Program-made: the position numbers and the translations under genes
Shown: positions 35,430 through 43,000 of the stretch, piece after piece
How the letters are laid out: every line of letters starts with the position of its first letter
How positions within the stretch are numbered: position 1 is the first letter of the stretch
The notes under the pieces: generated by a model
Told to the model about the DNA's origin: nothing
What the model saw: only the letters and a program-made list of their open reading frames with translations
Databases searched by the model: none
Source: Acidobacteriota bacterium
Lineage (GTDB): Bacteria > Acidobacteriota > Terriglobia > Terriglobales > Acidobacteriaceae
Direction: 5' to 3'
Assembly (NCBI GenBank): GCA_003225055.1
Contig: QIAU01000131.1
Location: forward strand, 17,642 to 81,641
DNA length: 64,000 bases

Positions 35430-35760
35430 CACTTATACAGGGAGAGGGGGAGCAGGTGAAAGTGCTTGGCCACACCCCCGTCGGGGAAGGGTTTTCAACC
35501 GAGGATCAGTCCGGACTTGCCTCGTTCAGAAGCCGAATGTGGCTTCGCCGGATATTCCGCCGCAGCCTCTCCCCAAGGTCGGGAAACCTTCGCCGTCGGT
35601 TCCGCTTTGCCCGGCCAGACCGGAGGCAGACCCAAGCAGGTTTCTCCCGGGCTGCAATCCACGCCGGGCATAAAAACCTCCGCGACTATGAATCGAGAGC
35701 GCAGGAGCCTTCCCCCCGCCGGTGAAATTCATAATTTCAATAGCTCGCATAGGAACGATT
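35430..35760. other. Possible structured non-coding or dispersed repeat element
   Basis: The roughly 700 nt between glnA and the LysR gene have no convincing reading frame. This part is GC-rich with local dyads, for example GAAGCC (35529-35534) with GGCTTC (35541-35546), and CCCGG/CCGGG around 35646-35670. The short frames in it are Gly/Pro/Arg-rich and lack ribosome binding sites. Similar text recurs, to my recollection, in acidobacterial intergenic regions, but I cannot verify this. The rest of the gap (35183-35429 and 35761-35880) shows only the glnA leader and short repeats. Confidence 0.3.
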
Positions 35761-35880
35761 TATGATGGTGGCGAACGGCACTGAGCAACCGGCACTTGCC
35801 ATTTAGCCATTAAACTTGATCGCCGCTCGAACCACCCCGAAGGGCCAAGTGCTAAATGCTATTTGCTAACCGCTGCTTTT

Positions 35881-36789
35881 ATGGACTTTGACCAACTAGA
35901 AACCTTTCTCGAAGTAGCGCGCCTCTCCAGCTTCTCGCGGGCGGCCGAGAAGCGCTTCCGCACGCAACCGGCGATCTCCTCGCAAATTCGTGCCCTGGAG
36001 GAAGAAGTTGGCGCCAAGCTGCTCGACCGCTCTGGTGGCAAAGTTTCGATCACAGCTTCGGGAAAAATTTTTCAGAAATATGCCGAGGAAACGCTGGAAG
36101 CGCGCAAGACTGTCTTCACTGCCATCGCCGAAACCGAGCGTGTTCCGCGCGGCGAAATAGTCGTGGGCGCCAACGAAGGCACGTGCCTGCATATCCTGCC
36201 GGAAGTGTTCGCAGAATTTAAGCAGCAGTATCCGACGGTCGCGGTGAACATCAAGCGCGCCTACTACGGCCGAATCCTGGAGAGCGTGATCGACAACTCC
36301 GTGGATTTTGGGGTGGTCTCCTTACCTGTGACCGACAACCGTCTGACCGTGGTCTTGATTCACCGCGACGAACTCGTCACCATTTCGCCCCCGCACCATC
36401 CCCTGGCGAAACTGAAATCGGTCTCGATCGCGGAAGTCGCAAAATTCCCGCTGCTCGTTCCCAAGGCTGGCCACACTCGTGATGCCCTGGAACAGCTATT
36501 CCATGAGCGCAAGCTGAAGCCGCATTTTTCCATGGAGCTCGATTCCAGCGAATTGCTGAAACGCTTCGTAGCGGCCGATGTGGGCGTCGGCTTCATCGCC
36601 CGCTCCAACGTCCTGGAAGATGTTCGGGCCAACGCACTCGCTGCCATCCCGATTTCAGACGCCCAGGTCCGCCGCGATCTTGCCCTGGTCTTCCGCAAGG
36701 ACAAAGCCCTCAGCCGCGCCGCTCTTGCCTTTATCGACATCGCGGTTAAACTCAAACCGGCGCAGGCCGCCACTCCCGGCAAGCACTGA
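35881..36789 (+). CDS. LysR-family transcriptional regulator
   Basis: A 302-residue regulator. Residues 1-60 form the winged helix-turn-helix (MDFDQLETFLEVARLSSFSR, then FRTQPAISSQIRALEEEVGA). The C-terminal periplasmic-binding-protein-like effector domain runs from about residue 90 (GEIVVGANEGTCLHILPEVF) to the end. ATG 35881 was chosen because it starts exactly at the family N-terminus; no ribosome binding site is seen. The effector is unknown; CysB/CbbR-type small molecules are typical. Its stop overlaps the ATG of the POTRA protein gene (TGATG), so the two are translationally coupled. That is an unusual pairing of a cytosolic regulator with an envelope protein. Confidence 0.92.
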   Translation: MDFDQLETFLEVARLSSFSRAAEKRFRTQPAISSQIRALEEEVGAKLLDRSGGKVSITASGKIFQKYAEETLEARKTVFTAIAETERVPRGEIVVGANEGTCLHILPEVFAEFKQQYPTVAVNIKRAYYGRILESVIDNSVDFGVVSLPVTDNRLTVVLIHRDELVTISPPHHPLAKLKSVSIAEVAKFPLLVPKAGHTRDALEQLFHERKLKPHFSMELDSSELLKRFVAADVGVGFIARSNVLEDVRANALAAIPISDAQVRRDLALVFRKDKALSRAALAFIDIAVKLKPAQAATPGKH

Positions 36790-38108
36790 TGCGTAGTCTG
36801 GTTCGCGCTCCCATCGTTCTTGTGCTCTCGACGCTTCTGGTCGCGCAGGGCAAGCCTGCCAGCCCCCGCCATCGCCCGGGCACAACTTCCCCCTCCGCCC
36901 ACAAGCTTCTCTCGATCAACATAACCGGGACGAAGCGCTACACGCCGGAGGAGGTCATCGCGGCCATCGGTCTCGAGATCGGACAGCAAGTAACGGAGCA
37001 GAATTTCAAGCAAGCCAGTCAGAAGCTGGGTGAGACCGGGGCCTTTACCGAAATCGCCTACAGCTATTCCTACTCTTCCGCGGGAACCAAACTAGAAATC
37101 CAGTTGGCCGACAGCGATCAACTCATTCCTGTCTACTTCGATAATTTGGTGTGGTTCTCCGATCAGGAACTGAGGGAGGGCCTGCGCCAGCACGTTCCGC
37201 TGTTTAAGAATCGCCTTCCGGTTGGCGGTCATTTGGCCGACGAGCTAGCCGACCGCCTCAACACGATGTTGTCCGAACGCCGCGTAGCCGGCCATGTGCA
37301 CTATCTTCGGTTTAGTGACTCACCTGAGGGTCCGATTCAGTCTTTCCTTTACTCCGTCGATGGCACGGACATTACGATCCGAAATGTCGATTTTCCAGGG
37401 GCTAGTCCTTCGCAACTCCCGATACTCGATGACGTCGCCAAGAAAGAAATTGCGGAGGGCGAGTACCTGCGCTCCAAGCTTGCGGCCATCGCCAAAGTTG
37501 CCCTTCGCCCTATCTACCTGAAGCAGGGTTACCTGAAGGTCGCCTTTGGCGACGCCCAGCCTGAATTGGTGAGCACGTTGCCGAAACAGACGATTGTCGA
37601 TGTGAAGCTCCCGGTGGAAGAGGGCCGTCAGTACAAAGTGGACCAAATCGTCTGGACCGGCAACACCGTCTTTCCCGCCGACAAGCTTCGACCGCTGATC
37701 CACCTCGATATCAATCAGCCCCCGAATGCCGTCCAACTCGAGGACGACTTCCACGCCGTCGAGCAGCTCTATGGTTCGCGAGGGTACCTCAAAGCAAGGG
37801 TGACCTCTCAGCCGGAATTCAACGACAGCGACAGCACGGTGGCTTACACGCTCCAAGTCAAAGAAGGCGACCTCTATCGCCTGGGAGAGGTCGACATCGA
37901 GGGTCTGGACGAAAAGGCGGCCCTACGCCTGCGTGAGGATTGGAAGCTCCGCGAAGGCGAGCCTTACGATTCCAGCTATCCGCAGCGCTTCTTCAAAGAT
38001 GCCGCTGCCGACATGCCTGCATCGGCTCGCTGGAATATGAAAGTCGATGAAAGCTTGAACAACAAAGACAAAACCGTGGACGTCACCCTGCGCTTCTCCC
38101 CGCAATAG
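36789..38108 (+). CDS. Exported POTRA-repeat protein lacking a beta-barrel
   Basis: A 439-residue protein with a signal peptide (APIVLVLSTLLVAQG). Several POTRA-like repeats follow: LLSINITGTKRYTPEEVIAA (about 40-110), FDNLVWFSDQELREGL, DQIVWTGNTVFPADKLRP (about 285-360) and LGEVDIEGLDEKAAL (about 360-430). These match the soluble chaperone-like repeats of BamA/TamA/FtsQ-related proteins, but the C-terminus ends VDVTLRFSP after the last repeat and no 16-strand barrel follows. A membrane-anchor-free periplasmic POTRA protein is therefore inferred. The start ATG overlaps the LysR stop by one base. The function is unknown; assistance in outer-membrane protein or lipid transport is plausible. Confidence 0.75.
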   Translation: MRSLVRAPIVLVLSTLLVAQGKPASPRHRPGTTSPSAHKLLSINITGTKRYTPEEVIAAIGLEIGQQVTEQNFKQASQKLGETGAFTEIAYSYSYSSAGTKLEIQLADSDQLIPVYFDNLVWFSDQELREGLRQHVPLFKNRLPVGGHLADELADRLNTMLSERRVAGHVHYLRFSDSPEGPIQSFLYSVDGTDITIRNVDFPGASPSQLPILDDVAKKEIAEGEYLRSKLAAIAKVALRPIYLKQGYLKVAFGDAQPELVSTLPKQTIVDVKLPVEEGRQYKVDQIVWTGNTVFPADKLRPLIHLDINQPPNAVQLEDDFHAVEQLYGSRGYLKARVTSQPEFNDSDSTVAYTLQVKEGDLYRLGEVDIEGLDEKAALRLREDWKLREGEPYDSSYPQRFFKDAAADMPASARWNMKVDESLNNKDKTVDVTLRFSPQ

Positions 38109-38128
38109 ACTGAAACTTTCCCGCGCCT

Positions 38129-38151
38129 GATGGCTCTATAATGGTGCCATC
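38129..38151 (+). promoter_or_regulatory. Promoter with -10 inside a perfect dyad
   Basis: TATAAT at 38137-38142 is flanked by GATGGC (38129-38134) and GCCATC (38146-38151). The -35 region is weak. A protein bound to the dyad would cover the -10. A GTGA-loop hairpin, ACCGGC/GCCGGT (38169-38184), lies in the predicted leader. Confidence 0.5.
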
Positions 38152-38209
38152 CACCTTAGGATGACAGGACCGGCGTGAGCCGGTGTACCCAAAAACTCAG
38201 GAGAACACG

Positions 38210-38581
38210 ATGAGCTCTGGTTTGAGGAAATTCGAGATTTACCTAGCTGGCGCGCTTTTGCTGGTTTCCCTCAGCCTGCCCGCTGTGGCGGGCGATAAGA
38301 AAAGCACCAAGAAGGATTCCGGCAAGCAGACCCTCGCCGGCGTAGTCAGCGACTCCATGTGCGGCGCTCACCATATGATGGAAAACGCAGCCGACTGCAC
38401 CCGCGCCTGCGTCTCCAAAGGATCGAAGTACGCCCTGGTCGTGGGCGACAAGGTCTACACGCTTGACAGCGAAGACAAAACCGTTCTCGACGAACTCAAC
38501 CAACACGCCGGGGACAAGGCCAAGGTCACTGGGACCGTCAATGGAGACAACATCCAGGTGAGCTCGGTTTCGGGCGCTTGA
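38210..38581 (+). CDS. Small secreted protein with SDSMCG motif
   Basis: A 123-residue protein with a signal peptide (YLAGALLLVSLSLPAVAG), a Lys-rich linker (KKSTKKDSGK), and a compact domain with VSDSMCGAHHMMENAADCTR and ACVSKGSKYALVVGDKVY. Three cysteines (in SMCG, DCT and ACV) and a His-His-Met-Met patch may bind metal or form a disulfide. The end, AKVTGTVNGDNIQVSSV, looks like an OB-type beta domain. Proteins with this pattern recur in Acidobacteria as hypothetical; I do not recognise a function. ATG 38210 is set by AGGAGA 5 nt upstream. It has its own promoter (38129-38151) and terminator (38610-38640), so it is monocistronic. Confidence 0.75.
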   Translation: MSSGLRKFEIYLAGALLLVSLSLPAVAGDKKSTKKDSGKQTLAGVVSDSMCGAHHMMENAADCTRACVSKGSKYALVVGDKVYTLDSEDKTVLDELNQHAGDKAKVTGTVNGDNIQVSSVSGA

Positions 38582-38609
38582 TCGACTAAGCTCCCTTCGA
38601 ATCGATACG

Positions 38610-38640
38610 GCGGAGGCTGCCTTCAGCCTCCGCAAAATTT
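38610..38640 (+). terminator. Strong terminator hairpin after the SDSMCG gene
   Basis: A perfect 10-bp stem, GCGGAGGCTG (38610-38619) with CAGCCTCCGC (38624-38633), and a CCTT loop is followed by AAAATTT. Confidence 0.65.
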
Positions 38641-38734
38641 CTCGGCCTCGGCCACAAAAATTTCACATTGTGTTCATATTTCGCTGTGTTAGATTCTGTT
38701 CTTTCCACTTCAGGGCGAGGCGGAGGCACAAGAA

Positions 38735-39292
38735 TTGTCCAAAGACATGGTCCCCAAGCGGATTTTCTTTACCAAGGGGGTCGGAAAACATCGTGAGCGT
38801 CTAACATCCTTCGAGCTGGCCCTACGTGACGCCGGCATTGCCGCACAAAACCTGGTGCGCGTCTCCTCCATCTTCCCGCCGAATTGCAAGCTGATCGCGC
38901 GATCGCAAGGCCTGAAGTACCTGAATCCGGGCGAAGTGGTTTTTGCCGTCGTGGCGGAAAACTCTACCCACGAACCGCACCGCCTGCTGGCATCCAGCAT
39001 CGGAGTGGCGATTCCCGCTGATCGCAATACTTACGGCTATCTGAGCGAGCACCACTCTTTTGGCGAAACCGAGGACGCGGCCGGCGACTACGCCGAGGAA
39101 CTTGCAGCCGAGATGCTCGCTACGACGCTTAACGTCGAATTTGATCCCGACCGCTCCTGGGACGAGAAGAAGCAGATCTACCGCCTGTCAAACAAGATCG
39201 TCCGAACCGCCAACGTGACGCAGTCCGCCGTGGGCGACAAGCGCGGCCTGTGGACTACCGTCATCGCGTCAGCAATCTTTATCTTCGATTAG
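38735..39292 (+). CDS. Pyruvoyl-dependent arginine decarboxylase
   Basis: A 185-residue enzyme converting arginine to agmatine and CO2 using a pyruvoyl group made by self-cleavage. The cleavage site is Ser44-Ser45 in [13 protein letters not shown]; by family knowledge the second Ser becomes the pyruvoyl. [20 protein letters not shown] and [20 protein letters not shown] match the archaeal/chlamydial family. The start is TTG at 38735 with GGAGG 8 nt upstream; the ATG at 38747 is an alternative that removes four residues. It supplies agmatine to the deiminase and amidase encoded 2-4 kb downstream. It converges with the deoxyhypusine-synthase-like gene. The size and motif make the identification firm. 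Confidence 0.93.
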   Translation: MSKDMVPKRIFFTKGVGKHRERLTSFELALRDAGIAAQNLVRVSSIFPPNCKLIARSQGLKYLNPGEVVFAVVAENSTHEPHRLLASSIGVAIPADRNTYGYLSEHHSFGETEDAAGDYAEELAAEMLATTLNVEFDPDRSWDEKKQIYRLSNKIVRTANVTQSAVGDKRGLWTTVIASAIFIFD

Positions 39293-39525
39293 GTGCTTGA
39301 GTGAAAGTCCTCACTCGCCAGCAAAAACGCTCAGCGTATCGCCCTCCTCTCAAACGTCCGGAAAAGGGCAGCCTTCGATCCTGAACCAAGCCTGGGCGGG
39401 CAATAGCGAGCCCAAGCGCCGCCCCCGAGGGCCCCCTTTCGACATGCAGCACTGCAGCCAACCCAGGGCATTTCTTCATCGACCCAAGGAACCAGCCCCG
39501 GAGTGGCGCAAGAACCACGAACCCG

Positions 39526-40638
39526 CTACTTACGCGCGAGAATCTTTTTCCCTTTGCTGGCTTCGGCACGCGCCTTACCCCGGTCAAGCCGCTCCAGAAC
39601 CGCGGCCACAATCAGCGGTAAGCCCACCGTGGCATCTAGGAAGACCTCGCCGAACCTCCCCCCTTCCGCCGGGGGAACGAATTTTCCCCACGAAACGGCC
39701 TCACTGTAAGGGCTGCCCGATAAACCACCCCAATAGACCGGCTCGGGGCAAATGCGCAGGCCATAGTGGTAGCGCTTCAAGGGGATGTCCTCGCCGAGTT
39801 GCCGGTGCCGCAATTCAATGAAGGGCCCGAACTGCTGCGACCAGTTCCGCGGCACCCCGCCGCCGACGGTGAATATCCCGAGGCGCTTCTGTTTCAAGAG
39901 CGTCGCCGCGAAATATTCCAGATCGAGAAAAGGATCGAACCGTAGCTTGGGTTCGTTTTCCTTTTCTCGACCCCGGTTGGCCAAAGCGAAATCCAGGCCC
40001 AGTTCGGAATCGGTAAAGGCGGGCACAAACACGGGAACGCCTTTCTCATACGCCGATTTCAAAATGCCTCGCTCCTCGGCATTCTTGCTCAGGTGCTTCC
40101 CAATCACCTGGTTCAGCTTGTAGGAGCACAGTACCTCGTTAGCGTCCCATTCAGACAGGATCCGGAACATGACCTGTTCCACATCGTCCAGGTTGGTCTC
40201 CGGCTCCAGCGTGTCGTACACGCGGTTGTACCCCTGCCGGTAGAGCTCTTCGTCGGAGACTTCAGGGTTGTAGCGGAAATGGGCGCGACCGGTGGCTTCG
40301 ACCAACCCGTGCGCCATCAAGGCCCCCGTGGAAACGATTGCGTTCACGATGCCGCGATCGATCAGCTCCGTGATGATCAGTCCCTGCTTGGCCACCGTCA
40401 TGGCGCCGGCGAGCGTCATTACTTTGAAGCAGTCCTGGTCGCGGGCCATCGCTTCCAGCACGTCGGCCGCCTCGCCCAGTTGCCGCCCGGTAAACGCCGT
40501 TTTGGCCATGCCTCGCACCAGGTCGTCAATTGAGTGCACACGCGACAGATCGAGCGGCTCCAGCGGCGTCAGCCGATCCTCGATGGGATCGTGCAAACGC
40601 CGTTCAACCCCCGAGCCGTCGCGATTGGCATGCTTCAA
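39526..40638 (-). CDS. Deoxyhypusine-synthase-like enzyme (probable homospermidine synthase, SpeY type)
   Basis: A 370-residue NAD-dependent enzyme of the deoxyhypusine synthase family. Conserved stretches are AFTGRQLGEAADVLEAM, CFKVMTLAGAMTVAKQGLI, NAIVSTGALMAHGLVEA, and the active-site SEAVSWGKF with the catalytic Lys near residue 318. Bacteria have no eIF5A to modify, and bacterial homologues have been shown to transfer the aminobutyl group to putrescine (homospermidine) or related amines. The context here (arginine decarboxylase, AguA, AguB) supports a polyamine role. The start is TTG at 40636-40638, fixed by GGAGGT 6 nt upstream. It diverges from aguB across 158 nt that should hold both promoters. 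The product (homospermidine or spermidine) is not decided. Confidence 0.88.
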   Translation of the reverse strand: MKHANRDGSGVERRLHDPIEDRLTPLEPLDLSRVHSIDDLVRGMAKTAFTGRQLGEAADVLEAMARDQDCFKVMTLAGAMTVAKQGLIITELIDRGIVNAIVSTGALMAHGLVEATGRAHFRYNPEVSDEELYRQGYNRVYDTLEPETNLDDVEQVMFRILSEWDANEVLCSYKLNQVIGKHLSKNAEERGILKSAYEKGVPVFVPAFTDSELGLDFALANRGREKENEPKLRFDPFLDLEYFAATLLKQKRLGIFTVGGGVPRNWSQQFGPFIELRHRQLGEDIPLKRYHYGLRICPEPVYWGGLSGSPYSEAVSWGKFVPPAEGGRFGEVFLDATVGLPLIVAAVLERLDRGKARAEASKGKKILARK

Positions 40639-40796
40639 GGTGGCACCTCCGGCAAGCCCATGGTTACGAATTGATTAACTCAAATTTACCGTAATGACGG
40701 AGCTACAGCTACTCCCATTTGCTTGTGAGCGAAGCAGGTGCCGTTGGCGGCGAGCCCTCTGATATTCTATGACGTCGAAATTCCCCGGAGACAATC

Positions 40797-41699
40797 TTGG
40801 CGCTTCAAAATTTCCGCCTCGCCCTGATCCAGATGTCGTGTGGCCCGGGGCCCGAGCAGAACATGCAAAGAGCCCTCGAGGGCGTGGGCGAGGCCGCCGG
40901 GCGCGGTGCGCAGGTGGTCTGCCTCCCCGAGCTTTTTCAGACCCAGTATTTCTGCCAGCGTGAAGACGCTTCCCTGTTTGACTTGGCCGAGCCGATTCCC
41001 GGGCCAAGCTCCGCGAAACTGTCCGACGCCGCTCGCAGACACAGAATCGTACTGGTCGCCTCGCTTTTCGAAAAACGCGCGCCCGGGGTGTATCACAACA
41101 CGGCTGCGGTCTTCGATAACGACGGCACGCTCCGCGGTATTTACCGCAAGATGCATATCCCCGACGACCCTCTCTATTACGAGAAGTTTTACTTCACTCC
41201 CGGCGACCTGGGCTTTCGTGCTCATGATACCGAGGTAGGCCGGCTAGGAGCTTTGGTGTGCTGGGACCAGTGGTATCCCGAAGGCGCTCGCCTGACCGCG
41301 CTGCAAGGGGCCAACCTGCTTCTCTACCCGACTGCAATCGGCTGGCATCCTGCGGAGAAGGCAGACTTGGGAAAGGCCCAGCACGATGCCTGGCGCACCA
41401 TCCAGCGCGCTCACGCCATCGCCAACGGTGTCTACGTGGGCGTAGTTAACCGGGTTGGATTTGAGACCGGCAACATTCGCGGCCAATCAGCGCCCGGCCA
41501 GGGACTCGAGTTCTGGGGCGCATCGTTCCTCTCTGATCCTTTTGGCACGGTGATCGCCGAGGCTTCTCACGACAAAGAAGAAATCCTTTTCGGCGACGTG
41601 GATCTTGGTAGGCTCGAAGACATCCGCCGGAACTGGCCGTTCCTGCGAGACCGCCGCATTGACAGCTACGCGCTCATAACAAGCCGCCTGCTCGATTAG
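40797..41699 (+). CDS. aguB: N-carbamoylputrescine amidase
   Basis: A 300-residue nitrilase-superfamily amidohydrolase releasing putrescine, CO2 and ammonia from N-carbamoylputrescine. The catalytic triad is Glu45 (VCLPELFQTQYFC), Lys118 (IYRKMHIPDDPLYYEK) and Cys155 (LGALVCWDQWYPE). The sequence around Lys118 and the FTPGDLGF segment are the form found in AguB proteins. The start is TTG at 40797 with CGGAGA 6 nt upstream. The stop is 7 nt before the GTG of aguA, so both are one operon and catalyse consecutive steps. It is cytosolic and part of the arginine-to-putrescine route. Confidence 0.94.
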   Translation: MALQNFRLALIQMSCGPGPEQNMQRALEGVGEAAGRGAQVVCLPELFQTQYFCQREDASLFDLAEPIPGPSSAKLSDAARRHRIVLVASLFEKRAPGVYHNTAAVFDNDGTLRGIYRKMHIPDDPLYYEKFYFTPGDLGFRAHDTEVGRLGALVCWDQWYPEGARLTALQGANLLLYPTAIGWHPAEKADLGKAQHDAWRTIQRAHAIANGVYVGVVNRVGFETGNIRGQSAPGQGLEFWGASFLSDPFGTVIAEASHDKEEILFGDVDLGRLEDIRRNWPFLRDRRIDSYALITSRLLD

Positions 41700-41706
41700 G
41701 AAACCG

Positions 41707-42888
41707 GTGACTCCGCGCCCGACCCCACAGAAAACCGATACACCAGCCGTGCAGGGATTCCACATGCCTGCTGAATGGGAACCCCACGCCGCTACCTGGC
41801 TGGCATGGCCGCATTATCGTGGCGATTGGCCGGGCAAATTTGAGCCCATCCCCTGGGTCTATGCTGAAATCATTCGTCATTTGTCCAAGCATGAACGTGT
41901 CGAACTGATCGTCAACGACGCAACTTCCGAGAAACAAGCAAAGAAGGTCCTTGAGCGTGCAAATGCCCTGGCAAAAAACGTTCGCTTCCACCGCTGGCCG
42001 ACAGATCGCGTCTGGACCCGCGATTCCGGCTGCACCTTTCTCACGAAATACGTAGGGACAGCCGCCCTCGGCTGCCCAACCGAGGCAACGAACCAGGGAG
42101 GGACAGGCGCCCCCGACTGTCCGGCCGAGCGGAGCTCGGCCATTCTCGCCGTCAAATGGCGCTTCAACGCCTGGGCTAAATACCCTAACTGGCGCCGCGA
42201 TGAGAAAATTGGCAGCCGCGTGGCCAACGCCGCTGGGGCGATGGAGGTGCGCCCGCTCTTCGCCAAGCAGCGCGTGGTGCTCGAAGGGGGCTCGATCGAC
42301 GTGAACGGCAAGGGCGCACTGCTAACCACGGAAGAATGCCTGCTCAGCCCCGAGCAACAGCGCAATCCCGGCATGGGTCATGAAGATTACGAAAAAGTCT
42401 TCCGCGATTACCTGGGAATTAAAACCGTGATCTGGCTGGGCCGCGGCATTGTGGGTGACGACACTCACGGCCACATCGACGACATCTCCCGCTTCGTTTC
42501 CTCGGATTCGGTGGTTACGATGGTTGAGGCCGATCCCAGAGACCCCAACCATGCTCCCCTAAAAGAAAACCTGCGTCGCCTGCGTGCTGCTGCCGATCAG
42601 GATGGCAAACCACTGCGTGTGATCGAACTGCCGATGCCAGGTCCGGTGGTCTTCGAGAGCCGCCGCCTGCCCGCCAGCTATGGAAACTTCTACATCGCCA
42701 ACGGAATTGTTCTCGTCCCTGTCTTCAACGATCCCAATGATCGTGTGGCGCTCAATATCCTCGCAGACCTCTTCCCCGATCGCGACGTCATCGGCATCTA
42801 CTCCGGGGATCTGATCTGGGGTTTCGGGGCAATGCACTGCATGACGCAGCAACAACCAGCTCTTAAGCCTTTAGCCTTTACCTCTTAG
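41707..42888 (+). CDS. aguA: Agmatine deiminase with a palindrome-derived insertion
   Basis: A 393-residue enzyme (guanidino-modifying superfamily) hydrolysing agmatine to N-carbamoylputrescine and ammonia. Motifs: MPAEWEPHAATWLAWPH, WTRDSGCTF, LAVKWRFNAWAKY, VLEGGSIDVNG, GHIDDISRFV and the catalytic Cys378 in GAMHCMTQQQ. The start is GTG at 41707, 7 nt after aguB. Residues about 116-145, between CTFLTK and LAVKWRFNAW, are not found in the usual family alignment. They are encoded by three consecutive DNA palindromes (42055-42141). The frame is kept and all catalytic residues flank it, so the enzyme may still work. It completes arginine to putrescine with the decarboxylase and AguB. Confidence 0.93.
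   Translation: MTPRPTPQKTDTPAVQGFHMPAEWEPHAATWLAWPHYRGDWPGKFEPIPWVYAEIIRHLSKHERVELIVNDATSEKQAKKVLERANALAKNVRFHRWPTDRVWTRDSGCTFLTKYVGTAALGCPTEATNQGGTGAPDCPAERSSAILAVKWRFNAWAKYPNWRRDEKIGSRVANAAGAMEVRPLFAKQRVVLEGGSIDVNGKGALLTTEECLLSPEQQRNPGMGHEDYEKVFRDYLGIKTVIWLGRGIVGDDTHGHIDDISRFVSSDSVVTMVEADPRDPNHAPLKENLRRLRAAADQDGKPLRVIELPMPGPVVFESRRLPASYGNFYIANGIVLVPVFNDPNDRVALNILADLFPDRDVIGIYSGDLIWGFGAMHCMTQQQPALKPLAFTS
42055..42141. repeat. Three tandem palindromes inserted in aguA
   Basis: Palindrome 1 spans 42055-42077 (GGGACAGCC with GGCTGCCC, one mismatch). Palindrome 2 spans 42101-42122 (GGACAG with CTGTCC, 10-nt centre). Palindrome 3 spans 42123-42141 (GGCCGAGC, loop GGA, GCTCGGCC, perfect). Together they resemble an extragenic palindromic element that landed in frame inside a coding region. 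Confidence 0.75.
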
Positions 42889-43000
42889 CTCTTGGCTGGG
42901 GGGTGAAGAACCTTCTGTGAAGCGTTCAGGAAGATAGTAGGTAGGGCAGACGATCAATTTCCCGGAGCTCAGGGCTAACTAAGAGCCAAAAGCTTAAGAG

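Noticed and set aside
40671..40683. TTGATTAACTCAA as an FNR/CRP-type box upstream of the DHS-like gene
   Set aside because: Only the outer four bases are symmetric and the spacing differs from the TTGATnnnnATCAA consensus.
42860..43000. CTCTTAG/CTAAGAG dyads between aguA and nuoI as a terminator
   Set aside because: Pairing is imperfect and there is no T-tract on either strand.
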